This document shows positions 12,401 to 22,714 of a stretch of 64,000 nucleotides of DNA, in pieces. The stretch covers positions 54,662,370-54,726,369 of the forward strand of contig CM049307.1 of the NCBI GenBank assembly GCA_026874595.1. The letters are read 5' to 3'. Position numbers and translations under genes: made by a program. Below the pieces are notes generated by a model. The model was not told where the DNA came from, made no database searches, and saw only the letters and a list, made by a program, of their open reading frames with translations. Every line of letters starts with the position of its first letter. Position 1 is the stretch's first letter. The DNA is from Sipunculus nudus (lineage: Eukaryota > Annelida > Sipuncula > Golfingiida > Sipunculidae).

Positions 12401-15400
12401 GTAATGTTATATTCATTTTCATGAAACATTCAGTATATTGATGAATGATACAATGGCACATGATTGGAAAGCGCAACACCCACACGGCAGTGATCTTTTA
12501 AGGTTGTGAAAAAATACATCATGCATGCATGTACACGGTATCTTGTGGTGTTCAACCTGTAATACAATCATATCTGAAGTGTATTTGTGTGATAGCCAGA
12601 AGACATCCAATGGTGCTTAAAATGAATTATTATATAGGAGGTATTCTTGCACGATGTGCCATATTAAGTTCATTCCATAAAATTTGCTACTGAAAGTAAT
12701 GAGTGTAGCTACCAGGGTTGCGCCACCTTGTGTCTGTTGTTTTTATTTGTTTTGTACTTAGAGTTATATTAACATTATCATTTTACATTGTTTCACTTTT
12801 ATATGGCAAATAATAACCTTAAATGTTTACAGAAGATTCAGCTGTGCTTTGAATTTTCATCAATACATATGTGGAATCAATATGTACACTCCCTAAATGT
12901 CTTTTAATGTATCTTTAGGTACAACCCACTGGTCAGAAATTTTAAAAAGAAAGAGAATAATGGAGTATATACTGACAGCATATGCCAACCTTGAGTCCAA
13001 ATACCAAGCCTTGAGAAAAAGTAGGTTTTAACTCTTGTCATTTGCTTCTGTTCACAATAAGTTTATTTTCCCATGTTTGTGGAATAAGATTTGACAGATT
13101 TAACTCATAGAGGCCTGTAAACATGGGCACAGAATTTTTTTGTCTGTTGTTGTGGAATGGTTTTCTGTTTGTGTTTGTCCTACACCTGCAAAATAGTGGA
13201 ATTGTAAAAAAATATGTCCACATAACTCGATACATATCATAATTTATGGTTAGGTTTTTGTATGTAAACCTACCTTTCATTGTTTAACTTTGATGTTTGT
13301 TATAAATCTTGTTAAGTAATGTAGACTGTTTTTTCAATGTAACTAATAAAACGGATGAATTATAAAGTTAATGGAAAGTGTGGTGTCTTTTTCTTCAGAA
13401 TATCCTCCATCAGACAGACTTGAAGTCCGAAAGCCTCCCTCCATGCAGAATATAGACATAAACACAACCTCCTGGTGGCTTCCAGGTCATATTCAAGGTC
13501 AGTGTTCTTTCACTCAGTCGTATTTTAACCCTTATTTATAACAATCTGCAAGTGAGACTGAAACCAGATTTAATCTTAATTGAGCTTCATACAGCAAATT
13601 AAGAAAACATGTAGACTGCAAGCTTCAGTAACCAAATGCTTGATGGCTTGAAGGTTTTCTCCAAGCCATCTGTACTGGGGCCATACTTTGACTAACAAGA
13701 TATGATTGTGATTTTATCTACATTCAGCCATCTGTGTATTTAAAGCATTGTTGCTCACATGGTATTTAAAATGTTGATATAATTGAACCCATGTTTTATT
13801 GCTGTCAAACAATTCATGATTTCAAAATGGGACCAGAGTGAAGTGAATAAATGAAGCACTTGCATGCACTGTTTGAGTTTTTCAGCTTTTTATTTATTTT
13901 ATAAATTTTCAATTTGACTATGGAACACAAGTCATTAGCTTATGGCTCTGTTAATGTGATGAGGTCAAAATAATTGGAGAGATTAAACTTCAATTACAGA
14001 TGTTAATTCTCATTCAATTTTGACCATTTAATAAATTACAGTAGTTGCCACAGCCAGGAGGGTATGTATTCATCCCTATTTGTGTGTGTTTGTGTCTTTG
14101 TTCACAATGTACCTCACGCCATCATGAATGGAATCTAATGATTTTTTTCAATCAGTTCATTTTGAGAATGGGCTAATGAAAAATCAGTTAGATTTGGTGT
14201 TGATCCAGCACATGATCTGGATTTAGGAGCATCATGAAGAAATATTGACAAATTTACAGTCAATTTTGCATGAAAGAACCTGGAAATATGGGCGGAATAA
14301 GTGAATGCATACACAGTTTGGGGAGCATCCCATAATAGGACCCCCCCATATGGTGGAGGCCTGCATTCCTTTGAATGCAGATTTTCTAGTTTGTAGTGTG
14401 ACTTTGTTCTATTCCAAGCCAATCTGCCAAGAAGCAACCCAGCCTTGAATGTTTAAGGATTTCCATTAGTTTCTTTACAGAACCAAAGCAGATCAAGGGT
14501 CCATTACAGTATAGAAAACACAAAGCGTGGAGGGACTTGACCAGTCTGTTACACAAAGAACAGACCCTGCTGCTGGACCAGTACCTCCTGCAGCTGATGG
14601 AAGAGGCCTTGCTGCCTATTGTTATGACACCCTCAAGGTAAGATATCAATGATTGCATTTATCTGCATCATGTGTGATTTAGGTAAGTTTTTAGCTTGGA
14701 TGTCTTCAAGTCATGCTGAGCTATAGCAATGGGAATTTGTCGTTTTCTATCTGTCTCATTGTTTGGTGGGTCATAAGTAGGGCACAAATCTACTCATATT
14801 AAATAAATATACATTAAATATATACATGCTGTTTACTTGAATGTTAAATTACTTTGAGCTCTGAATGCAGAACTAGGGTTTGTTAAATGTAGTCAAATTT
14901 TTATGCCTATTAATATTCTGTTATGTATACAAGTTTTTATATAATGTGACAGAGCTGTTTTCTACTTGGTTCGTTCTAATTTCTCAAGTCCATACATTCG
15001 GGTGTTTTTACAAGTCTGAGTCCCTAAAAAGGTGGACTTGAGTCCAGACTTGAGTCCTACATCAGTGTGTCAGAGGCTCTGCGCCATTTTTAACACATAT
15101 TCTCATTTCATCACAAAAAATCTAATCTTGAAAAAAATAAATCATACCTGCAGAATGATGTCAGTCTACCATTTTCATTAATTAAAAGTCTACTAGATTA
15201 TTTATGTTTTAATATACCACATGATTCTAGACAATAACACATGAATTATGGTGGACTTTAACCATACAAGTGCTGGGTTATGAAGCGCAGTTAAAGATGG
15301 TCAGGAACAAGTATTTAAACTGATGCTCATAAACTCTATGAACAGCTCATCATGTCCATATCAAATAACTTTAAAATTTGTTTTCTATTTACAGATTCTC

Positions 15401-15494
15401 CAAAGAAGTATACAGATGTGTCCATTCACTGTTATGCACCAATGGGAGTCACATACCAACAGTACTTAAGGATATAAATGCACCAGCAGAATGA
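963..15494 (+). CDS. TEDC2: Tubulin epsilon and delta complex protein 2 (11 coding exons)
   Basis: Exons: 963-985, 1878-1976, 2511-2572, 3397-3485, 7300-8066, 10256-10406, 11888-11987, 12919-13020, 13399-13497, 14481-14637, 15395-15494. All phases agree and the joined frame is 1749 nt, 582 aa. The start at 963 was chosen because only this ATG gives the phase (2) exon 2 needs; its product begins METDAVHRLLQQLL. The identification rests on the C-terminus: LMEEALLPIV, EVYRCVHSLLCTNGSHIPTV and the final LKD stretch match, as I recall it, human TEDC2 (LMAELLPLV, CRAVHSLLCEGG, LTILRDE), and the preceding helix (LTSLLHKEQTLLLDQYLLQL) aligns too. TEDC2 works with TEDC1 and delta/epsilon tubulin to stabilise triplet microtubules of centrioles. 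The human protein is 433 aa; the excess here is mainly in the low-complexity middle. Residues about 9-90 look helical or coiled-coil. Introns are full of repeats. Confidence 0.85.
2370..2452. repeat. (AT)n microsatellite in TEDC2 intron 2
   Basis: About 83 bp of almost pure TA dinucleotide with one TTTA interruption near the right end, 58 bp upstream of exon 3. Its length is likely to vary between individuals. Confidence 0.95.
3771..4092. mobile_element. Harbinger-like MITE, copy a (TEDC2 intron 4)
   Basis: A 322-bp element with inverted ends GGCC-(A/T-rich)-GTATGGTTCTCAGGCAC at the left and GTGCCTGAGAACCATACC-(T-rich)-GGCC at the right. It is flanked by TAA on both sides, as expected of PIF/Harbinger target duplications (TWA). 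The interior has GGGCGG words near both ends and an AT-rich centre without a protein frame, so it is non-autonomous. Related copies lie at 20330, 40070, 49334 and 52995. Confidence 0.7.
4103..6549 (+). mobile_element. GCTCAGCTGA-ended repeat element, 2.4-kb copy
   Basis: The left end reads TTTTAGCTCAGCTGACT, followed by a GTCCGTCC/GGCCGGCC run. The right end reads CAGCTGAGCGTCATGACCC, then ATGGGTCACTTGTT (ends at 6549). Both ends therefore carry GCTCAGCTGA as an inverted subterminal repeat. The interior (about 4430-5060) is a degenerate tandem series of roughly 150-200-bp units with 'GAGGTCAAAGGTCAAGGTCACAG' style words, 'CCCACTTCTTTGAAAAG' and 'CCTTCCATCTTTCACATA'. No protein frame is conserved, so it is non-autonomous of unknown class. 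Related copies lie at 16257, 26202, 31160 (inverted), 40762 and 49873 (inverted). Confidence 0.65.
6554..6891. mobile_element. hAT-like MITE in TEDC2 intron 4
   Basis: The left terminus is AGTGTTGGGAATCAGTTGTA and the inverse of the right terminus is CTAGTATTGGGACCAATGAT. They share a T-G-TTGGGA core and subterminal ATCAATTATAATTGAT words, typical of hAT elements that begin CAGTGTTGGGAATCG. It has no coding capacity. It lies directly against the end of the previous repeat, so one may have inserted beside the other. I could not see a clean 8-bp target duplication. Confidence 0.5.
7300..8066 (+). CDS. TEDC2: TEDC2 large central exon 5
   Basis: A 767-nt exon, 44% of the coding sequence, encodes the low-complexity middle of the protein. 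It opens with IREEREKIDSKYASRTRALS (still helical), then becomes Ser/Lys/Thr/Pro-rich (KTRLSSSKSSASQKTHERPK and similar) and basic. It ends with an acidic helix (SLHTWLDNTVKQTEQEHLEM) and a KPKRFNLLTEG tail. The Ser/Lys/Pro-rich part is probably disordered and could bind microtubules or be phosphorylated (inference). It starts after a tttttgtag acceptor and ends at GAGG|gtaaga in phase 2. Confidence 0.85.
8290..9879. mobile_element. 1.6-kb TA-flanked element with AACGGTGTYGAG repeats
   Basis: The ends are inverted copies of TATGGGTATTTCTACA; extending inward, 30 of the first 33 bases match between ends (left 8290-8322, right 9879-9847). TA flanks both sides, as in Tc1/mariner-type insertions, although the terminus itself starts TA so the exact border is ambiguous. 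The interior contains about ten copies of a TAACGGTGTYGAG-like motif in both orientations (near 8484, 8847, 8867, 8881, 9058, 9074, 9101, 9117, 9270, 9463). A 73-codon open frame (9345-9566) resembles nothing I know and is probably incidental. The element fills 1.6 of the 2.2 kb of TEDC2 intron 5. Confidence 0.65.
10256..15494 (+). CDS. TEDC2: TEDC2 C-terminal exons 6-11 (conserved helical domain)
   Basis: Six exons of 100-157 nt encode the conserved C-terminal half. Exon 6 ends KMQQH at a weak donor (CAT|gtatcc). Exon 7 starts at an ATG codon after ctgcacag and encodes AKIRLICDAYHFLHRLLHSI. Exons 8-9 continue YILTAYANLESKYQALRKKY and a WWLPGHIQ motif. Exon 10 encodes LTSLLHKEQTLLLDQYLLQL and the LMEEALLPIV helix. 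Exon 11 encodes FSKEVYRCVHSLLCTNGSHI and stops at TGA 15492-15494. All five internal junctions keep phase. This is the part that identifies the gene. Confidence 0.85.
10685..10992. mobile_element. TTAAAGGG-ended MITE, copy 1 (TEDC2 intron 6)
   Basis: The left end TAAAGGGGCCTCATCACC pairs with the inverse of the right end CACCTTAAAGGGACATAATC. Inside is a fold-back of the form 'AAACAGACACA...TGTTTACTCACAC...ACCATAAC'. No coding frame. The same interior recurs at 11375-11875 and 47651-47840, and a terminus-like fragment lies near 15770. Confidence 0.5.
11375..11875. mobile_element. TTAAAGGG-ended MITE, copy 2, abutting TEDC2 exon 7
   Basis: The left end TTAAAGGGAACTATTCAC pairs with the inverse of the right end (GGTTAAAGGGATATTATCA). 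The interior hairpin TGTTATGGTT...AACCATAACA at about 11688-11739 matches copies 1 and 3. The right terminus ends 12 bp before exon 7 (11888), so the CCCTTTAA of the element lies in the position of the acceptor's pyrimidine tract. Confidence 0.5.
14058..14395 (+). repeat. GGGTATG...GGATTTAGGA dispersed repeat (TEDC2 intron 9)
   Basis: Starts with a GGAGGGTATGTATTCATCC head followed by a GTTTGTGT/GTTCAC stretch, a 'TTGAGAATGGGCTAATG' middle, and an ATCTGGATTTAGGA core about 160 bp in. Related sequence lies at 24284-24600 (same strand) and 58803-59205 (opposite strand, with CTCATGGTGG at its outer end). It has no open frame, ends 85 bp before exon 10, and its class is unknown. Confidence 0.45.
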
Positions 15495-16256
15495 AAACCA
15501 ATCATTTATGCACCAAGTTTAACTGTTATATGGCTCATACTGAATATGATAAAGAAATGATTTTCACAGAGATGTTTTACAAAGTCCTCTGTGTGCACAG
15601 GAGTCACAATGCATCAGTATATGTTATGATACCAACAGCTGACTTGCAGGTGTGTCTGATTTACCATCTCTGGTGTAAGACAGGGAGGGGTATTATCATG
15701 TGGATTGAGCACTGATATTACAACCAGTATTTTTATCATAATCTATAATTGTTTTATCTTTAATTTATTAAAGGGGCCTTATCACCTATCTGACCTTTAT
15801 AAACTAAAGGTAATCCCTTGGAGCTTTTATAAAAGAAAGGTCAGAAAACGTGGCTATCACCGCACACAGACTGCTTGTTTTGTTTATATCAACGTGTTTA
15901 TAATATGTGGAGGCCCGCCAAAATAAAACAAATTCAACAAGGGCATCTGGTGGCAAGTTAGATAAGCCAAAGCTTTGCAAATGGCGTTTTGCAACAAATG
16001 ACTTTTCTACCACTGCATATATGTAACCTACCACTTTAGGTTTACAAGTCCATGTTATCTGTGTCACAGAGAGTGTGCAATTCTCTAATTAGACAACTCT
16101 CAAAGTTCACTCCTTATTCCAAATGAAGCTGAAGTGTCACTTAACCTGGCTGGACAACATTGTCAAAATAAGCAATGTTCTCCAATAGAAATTCTGATAG
16201 GGTGGTGGTAAGCGCGGTAGAATTGGCCAGGTGCCCACATGTTGCACATCATGCAT
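15495..16256 (+). other. TEDC2 3' flank: UTR and repeat fragment
   Basis: This stretch must contain the TEDC2 3' UTR. No AATAAA occurs in the first 270 bp; ATTAAA near 15768 and AATAAA at 15922-15927 are the first candidate poly(A) signals. From 15770 the sequence AAAGGGGCCTTATCACCTAT matches the terminus of the TTAAAGGG MITE family, so at least one candidate signal lies in repeat DNA. No further gene is seen. Confidence 0.4.
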
Positions 16257-16830
16257 TTTTAGCTCAGCTGACTATAAGTCATCTGAGCTATAGTCATGGT
16301 CCATTGTCCGTCGTCCGTCCGTCCGTAGATGTGCCTCGCTTTGAAACCATAAGACCTAGGATTCCAAAATTAGGCATAATGTTAGATGTCCCCAAAATCT
16401 CCTACCAAGCCGAAAACTGGGTCTTTGCAACTTTGTTCCTTTGAGAAATTAAGGAAAAACCTCAAAACCACTCATCTATTTTTCCTCATATTTGCCATAA
16501 ATATTCCTCTATATAGTTCCTATGTACATGCCAGAAATTAGGTATGTATTATATAATTTAAAAAAGTTATGGGCTCAAACATATGCATTTTGTAAAAAAT
16601 CAGAAAAGATATTCGATCGCTTAAAAACATGTTCAAGCTAAGGACTTTTTTTCCAGTAATATTACTTCAATTAATCAAAATTAAATTGTATACCCAAAAT
16701 TAGATCAAAATCTTTTAAATTTTTTAAAATATTTAGATGAATCTTATAACTTTAATGTTAAATAAATTTTTTTTGATGAGACTTGGACAATTTTGATTTT
16801 TTTAAAGAAAATAATTTCAGGAATTTAATC
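16257..16830 (+). mobile_element. GCTCAGCTGA-ended repeat element, tail-less copy
   Basis: Opens with TTTTAGCTCAGCTGACTATA and GAGCTATAGTCATGGTCC, then a GTCCGTCC run and 'TTGAAACCATAAGACCTAGG'. The interior (TAGATGTCCCCAAAATCTCC, 'CATGCCAGAAATTA', 'AATCAAAATTAAATTGTATA') aligns closely with the copy at 40762 and, in reverse, with 31493-31819. No CCATGGG tail is found, so the right end is missing or diverged. A frame reading KLGIMLDVPKISYQAENWV recurs in the other copies, but no codon-level selection can be judged here. Confidence 0.6.
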
Positions 16831-17269
16831 CTAATATTAATATACCATCCAAGAAGCCACAGTCAGAATATGTATCAATATTAACCAATACCCATGCTAA
16901 CAGACATTGTGTAATTAAAAAGCAATTAGGGAACTAGGGAGTTGTGGCTGTCAGTGCCCAGCCGGTAACCTGATGTCATGCTGTGATGATAATCTTGATC
17001 CCAGCACTAACACATGCTTAATTATTCCAGGCTATCAGTCACTCAGCAAGACCCCATGCAGGGTCAGTCTGTAAGGCCAGTCCTTTCTACCCCTGACCAA
17101 CAGTATGTCTAGCAGGGACAGAGAAAGGGTGGAGGGGACAGATGAAAGAGTGGCGGGTAACATTAAAGGGTGGCAATGAGAAATGATAGGCTGGCGGTGC
17201 GCCAGGCTATATTGGCTAGTGGAGAACCCTGAATAAGTACTTGACTTTTTATCTGTTTACTCTTATTAA

Positions 17270-17690
17270 GTTGGATCGTTAATCTGGTTTTCTTTGCTTG
17301 TTAAAACTGGTTTGAAAACCTCAAGATGCCCCTCAAATCTGTAGGAAAACACAGGCACCTTCATTATACACGAGTAGGGTCTGGGTCGTTCACTGTGTCA
17401 TGCTTTAGCCGCTGGAATGTTGCTGGGGCATCGCAAAGGCCAAAAGACATTGTATGTTAGTATAGTTCTAAATGCAGTGACAAACACTGCCTTCGACTGA
17501 TCCTCAGGGTCCATAGCAATTTGATGGTAACCGGAGGCGAAATCCTAGGTAATAAGGACCGTCGATCAACCCAAAGCACTCTTCAGTGGTTGGTAGCGAG
17601 AAGGAGGTTTTCACTATTTTCATGTTCAGTTGCCTCAGTCCACACGGAACCGCATTCTCTAATGTTCTCCCTAACGACGTATATTTGAGG
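17270..17690 (-). mobile_element. Fossil Ty3-type (Metaviridae-like) LTR retroelement, reverse transcriptase fragment
   Basis: On the minus strand, translated stretches resemble the reverse transcriptase core of Ty3/mdg4 elements, including an ASGYHQIAMDPEDQSKAVFV block. Only part of the pol region is recognisable; no LTRs, protease, RNase H or integrase could be assigned. The copy is clearly broken, with several disruptions in about 400 bp, and appears old and isolated from its ends. Confidence 0.7.
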
Positions 17691-20329
17691 GGGATATGGA
17701 CTTATTCTCTCTTTTACGATGTTTTACATTTATATGTCTTTGCTTCCTTGTCCTATTATGGTGGAAAACATCAATAAGGTACCTCTCCCGCATATTGAGA
17801 ACTTGTCTTTTTGGTATTTTACTCACAATTATTTTAATAACGCGTCTTAGCTCATGATCATTAAGGCGAAGATTTTAGAGCTTTTGGATCCTTGGCCTTG
17901 ACATTCTTCGGTAACATATCCTTCTGTATCGCTCACGAACTTTTTTTTAGCAGAAAATATAACCTTTTTATAACCGCCAAACTGGGGAAATCTGTGTTCT
18001 TGTGGTAAGCAGACATGGGTGGTGGGACTTCTGTTGCTGCCGCATGATTCTGAAACATTTCATGTGCTCTCCATCTTTTGTTTCGTCTGACGAAGTTCTT
18101 TTATCTATGCCAACAGCTTTTCTTTGCTTGTGCTGTCTTCTCCTTTGTTATGCATCCCCAAACCAACGCTCTTTCACCCCACCTCCAATGCGGCAGAAAT
18201 TGTGATGGGCTCTAACGCGATTCCACACAGTTTATTTTCACAGAACCAAAAGAACGCGTGTCCAAAGAAACACGTGATTTTTCTACTTGTTTGATTATCC
18301 ATATTTTCTTGGTGAGCTCTTGAGTCAGCTGGCATATGCATGCGTGCACAAAAAAATGCTTTATCCTTCCATGAAGACCGTACAGCTGACTCTAAATTAC
18401 ACAGAACTGCCTGTGCTGACCGTTGGCTGAGCACATTATAAACATGCATGATTATTTAACATGGTAGATCACTAACTTATTTTGATAAACACATATTTAG
18501 TTTGGTAAACCTATATTACACTCGCTGTAGTCTATCTGCATGTACGTGTTGCTAGAATTAACCCCCCCCCCCCCGAATATGCCCATGTTGACAGCCTTTT
18601 TCTCAGGAAATCTAAGTGATATTTTATAGTCTGCCAGTGTTATATTATTTGGGCTTTCCTATACATGCACACTACTCTATCTTTAAGCTTATAATTATAC
18701 TTAAAAAAGGGGAAAATGCATGCATTTCCCGCAATGAAATAAGTACTCAACACAATTTTGAAGTAACCCCTTCACCATATACAATCACATGTAAACTGTG
18801 TCATTGATTTCCGTGTTAAATGGAAACATTTGCTATAATGATAAGAGATTGATAAGAGAGCTCTTAACTTATCTTGCAAAATTAACTTATTTGGGACAGT
18901 CTATGTGATCCACTTGGTGATCATTATCACGGGTATAGATACCTGCTGTATCAGGTGATTATCTATGAATGGTGTCATTATTATTACCGTCATATGGACC
19001 AATGCAATGAGTGCCTTGAAATGCTTTGTATGTATAATAAAGTGCCCACTAAGTCATATGGAGATTTATTCTTTTCAAGTATTACATTCTTGTATCTGCC
19101 TTTTGTTAATATGTCTCATGTTAATATGTTCACCAATGCGTGTCAATTTACCCACATTTACTGCATATATGGCATCATTTGTTGCATTAGCTACTTTATC
19201 TATGACTGATAATTAATTCGAACTGGTTCCACCAGAGAGTGGAAACCTGAGTAATTTAAACACTGTGCCAAAATATTGTACCATGAACTCTTGAGTAAGT
19301 GTGATAAGCCTATATATATTTTCAGATAACAGGATCATCATTATTTTATGTTTCATATAGTTTATATTATTCACTGTATTTCGTGAGTTGTTAACATGAC
19401 GGTAAAGCTGCAACCCCTCAATACTTCATACTTTTGACCTGTGTCAAAATGTCTTAACATCCAAATTGTTTATGTCATGTATTTGCAAATTACAGGATAA
19501 CATCAATGCATGCGTGATAAGTATGTATGACTATCTTTTACCAATAAACTGTTGATAAACCCATATTTTTTTAATTATTTTTTTAAAACACTAAGGAAAC
19601 GTTTAGGACTACTATTCTTTAATCCCCCCCCCCTTCATAGGCTGTTTAAGGGGTTCAAGCTTATTTTATCGGCTTAGACACCTCCGCTCCTTTTTACGGC
19701 CATTGAAAACCCCTTTATCGGTATTCTTATAAGTTTTCCTTGATTGAAAAGCTTGATAGAAAACTGAGTGAACAGAGGTCTAATCATGCGCGACAGTTCC
19801 AAAACAAGGAGATAAAACATGAAAGAAGAAACAGGTTGGAAGCATGATGAGTCAAGTTGCGCGTATCGACCACTAGGTGGCAGACGTACAGCGTGTTTTC
19901 CCCACTGATTGTGCCCGATTTAAGTTTGTTTCTTCTTGTATGCAAGAGTTACCAAACGGTTTTAAAAGTGAGGATATTTTGACAGAAACTATAATATTTG
20001 AAGGAGAAACACAAATCCCTATGTATTTAACATTCCAGGCTTGTGAATACGTCCCTCAATATCAACATTCACCTTAAGTTAATATCAAATACACTTTCCA
20101 ATTCCATGTATTCAATCTGCATTTCGCTGCCATAACGACAAATCAAAAGCATATATAAACAGAACTGCGCTCCTTGGTGCAGCGATTTTTTTATCGGTTT
20201 ATTCTGGTTAACTTAATATAACGTCATTCGAAACCTAATGGATGGCGTTATTTCAGCCGCTTCAAACTAATTAATATTCTCATAAGTTTGTTGGAAATGT
20301 GTTATCATTACACCTAGGAGGAAACAAAT
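17691..20329. other. Gene-free stretch, no recognised content
   Basis: Contains short C runs (about 18560-18574 and 19622-19632) and moderately AT-rich DNA. I looked for continuation of the retroelement to the right and could not support it. None of the short open frames shows a known domain. Several near-palindromic GATCA/TGATC-rich words lie around 18900-18965 without clear element ends. Confidence 0.35.
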
Positions 20330-20584
20330 TTTTTTTTTGGTGTATTTTGATAAAAATGTCAAATGATAAGGGAAAAGCATGATAATAACAGATTTATTTT
20401 GCTAAACAAGTAAAGGCACTACATAAAAAAAGGAAATTGCATGATTTTATCTTCTTGAAAGAAATGTCCGAGCGGCTACAGCTCAAGTTTCTATTGAAAA
20501 TCAAAATAAAATTTGTTGATGTGGAGGTTTAAAATTGATGCGGGCGGTGCATGAGAACCATATCTTTTATTTTTTTTTTTGGCC
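20330..20584. mobile_element. Harbinger-like MITE, copy b (left end missing)
   Basis: The interior (GTCAAATGATAAGGGAAAAG, ATCTTCTTGAAAGAAATGTC) and right terminus (GGGCGGTGCATGAGAACCAT, T-run, GGCC) match the copy at 3771. The left terminus is absent. TTA follows the final GGCC, compatible with a TWA target. Confidence 0.6.
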
Positions 20585-20639
20585 TTATGTGTTTGCAAGC
20601 ACAATATATCTTTTACCAATTAAGGTAGCGGCACTAGGA

Positions 20640-21060
20640 ATCTAACATTAGTCCAAAAATTGTTTTAAACAGAGATAAGAATCATTAATTATACATTATT
20701 TAAACCTGGTACAGTGTTTTTTCTTATGATATGCACTGTTTTTTTTTATAATTTTCATTAATATTCATAAACTTTACATAACAATATCTCAAAAGTTTGT
20801 TTTTTCCCTTTATCGTGTCTCTATCTACTACTTTCTACTGAAATTTTAAATTTTGATTAAATTTGAATTTTAAATTTTGATTCAATAATAAATTTTGTAT
20901 ATTAATATAAATCAAGAAAGACACAATAGAAAAGAAAAAAAAACACTTTGGAGATATTGTCATGAAGTATAATATAATCAGGCCACTAAAATTGGCTTGA
21001 ATGTACTGTCTGAAAATTTAAAACAAATGTTAAAATATCATATGAAAAAAAATGGAAAAA
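20640..21060. repeat. AT-rich fold-back (long inverted repeat)
   Basis: The arm at about 20780-20822 (AATATCTCAAAAGTTTG, then T-rich, then ATCGTGTCT) is the imperfect reverse complement of 20915-20963 (AGACACAATAGAAAAG ... CTTTGGAGATATT). The two arms are separated by about 95 bp containing repeated AATTTTAAATTTTGATT words. The transcript could form a hairpin of roughly 45 bp. It is probably the core of an AT-rich MITE, but ends and target duplication are not clear. Confidence 0.45.
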
Positions 21061-21519
21061 CTCAAAAGTATGTATTCCATCAGCACAAACACTGACCAGG
21101 TAAATAAAATATAAACTTCAAGGGTCTATAATTAATTTTAAATGATTTGTTTGTGGATATTGAATTGTTTTTCCACGATGCTGCTACGATAATAGCAACG
21201 GAAATGGGAATGGGGAATACAGTCATTTTGCCACCTGCAGGGTATCCGAATGTAGTTACACACAACCTTTATAGAGGTGGCGCAACTCAGATTGGACCAG
21301 TGAAGTCGCTATAAATATAATTACAGTTTGACACTAATGCCTATCAAATATGAAAATATATAGATGTACCAAAGATACAGAAACGCAGGTTGACTGTTTA
21401 AATACAGATGTGACAACAAAACAGGTTTTAGATCCTTCTAACTGGACCGTTAATACATCTTCAGTCAGTCCGGCCCGGCTTTCGTTTACAGAAACCTCAT
21501 TTCAGAAAAAAGCTGTTTT

Positions 21520-22040
21520 CATGAGCCCCATTTACACACGTTTTTCTGGAGCGCTCTACATTGTTTAGCGCGCGCCAAGTCCCCCAAACGCGCCAGATTT
21601 CGAGGATTTTTGGTCTGGAGCGCGCTACATTTTGACCACCGGTTTGAGTCGGTCCCAGATTCTAGCGCGCGCCACACTCAGTCTGGCGCGGCTTACATTT
21701 GTGCTTCGAACGTGTGTAAACAGAAGTGGAGCGCGCTGTCTTTATAGCGCGCTCCAGCAAGACTCGGCTGTCATGTGACTGGGATTTACCCATGCGAGCA
21801 AGGGGGAATCCAATCTAGACCGCGCTAGATTGCAGTATTTATCTGCGTGTAAACGCAATGCAGATCCTAGGCCGGGTCAAGCGCATGCAATGCGGCCTAA
21901 CTTGACAGTGTAGCGCTCTCTACATGGTCACTTGTTCTGGCACAGTGTGAACGCAATTAAGTTAAAATGTAGCCCGCTCCACATTTTTCTGGCCCGGTCT
22001 AGCGCGCACCACATTTTTCTAGTGTAAATTGGGCTAATGT
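21520..22040. mobile_element. GCGCGC-rich MITE
   Basis: The left end CATGAGCCCCATTTACAC and the inverse of the right end CATTAGCCCAATTTACAC match at 16 of 18 bases, and both continue into a TTTTTCTGGAGCGC / TTTTTCTAGTG-like region. The 520-bp interior is unusually GC-rich for the window and built of many short words such as CTAGCGCGCGCC, TGGAGCGCGCTACA and TCTGGCGCGGC in both orientations, giving many potential hairpins. No protein frame. Superfamily unknown. Confidence 0.55.
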
Positions 22041-22051
22041 TTCCAATGTTA

Positions 22052-22270
22052 AGGCGGTTTCACACCGTATGCGTCCGAACAAATTTTACGTCCGAACGGT
22101 AATTTGCTGTACGAACGAAAAAAATAAAATACTTTATTTTATGTTGGTGCTAACACATAATCCGAACGATGCTATCCGAACGAAAAAATAGAGCGTTCTA
22201 TTTTTTGTCGTTCGCATCGGACAAGAATAGCTTCTTTTCACGTTCATCACAAAAGTGCTGGAACATTTAT
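22052..22270. repeat. Short repeat with TCCGAACG motif
   Basis: Starts AAGGCGGTTTCACACCGTAT and carries the word CCGAACG/CGAACGAAAAAA about six times within 150 bp, with a reversed TTTTTTGTCGTTCG near 22205. It resembles one end of a short inverted-repeat DNA element, but I could not find a convincing partner end. It follows the previous MITE almost directly. Confidence 0.35.
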
Positions 22271-22714
22271 AACCAGACTGGTTCATTTGTACGTTATCTT
22301 TTTGATATATAACATTTTACACAAAAGAAAGGTTGTTTCCTTGTCCACTGTTTTAAGATAATGTGAAAGAAAATATAAAAGCAGGGATTATTTTTATTTT
22401 AGTAAAATTTATTTGATTGAAACAGATATGTATAACTTTTTTTTATCTCCAATGATTTTTCCATTTAAATAAGACTTCTTTTTATATAATTTGTATATTT
22501 CCAGGGGGAAAATATATTTTAATCAAAGGGGATTTCAATCGAAGCTTGACCATTTTTTTTTTTTTATTAATAATCGGGGAAAACACTAAGACTTTTAAAC
22601 CAGGTTTAGATATAATATTTCATGGTAAATTCTAATTCTTAATGTTATTTGCAATATATTAAAATTATTCTCTTAATACATTGGTAATCCCCTCTAGCCA
22701 AAAAGTTAGGCTAC

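Noticed and set aside
17691-18230. Possible continuation of the Ty3-type fragment to the right
   Set aside because: I could not recognise any further retroelement domain or LTR there.
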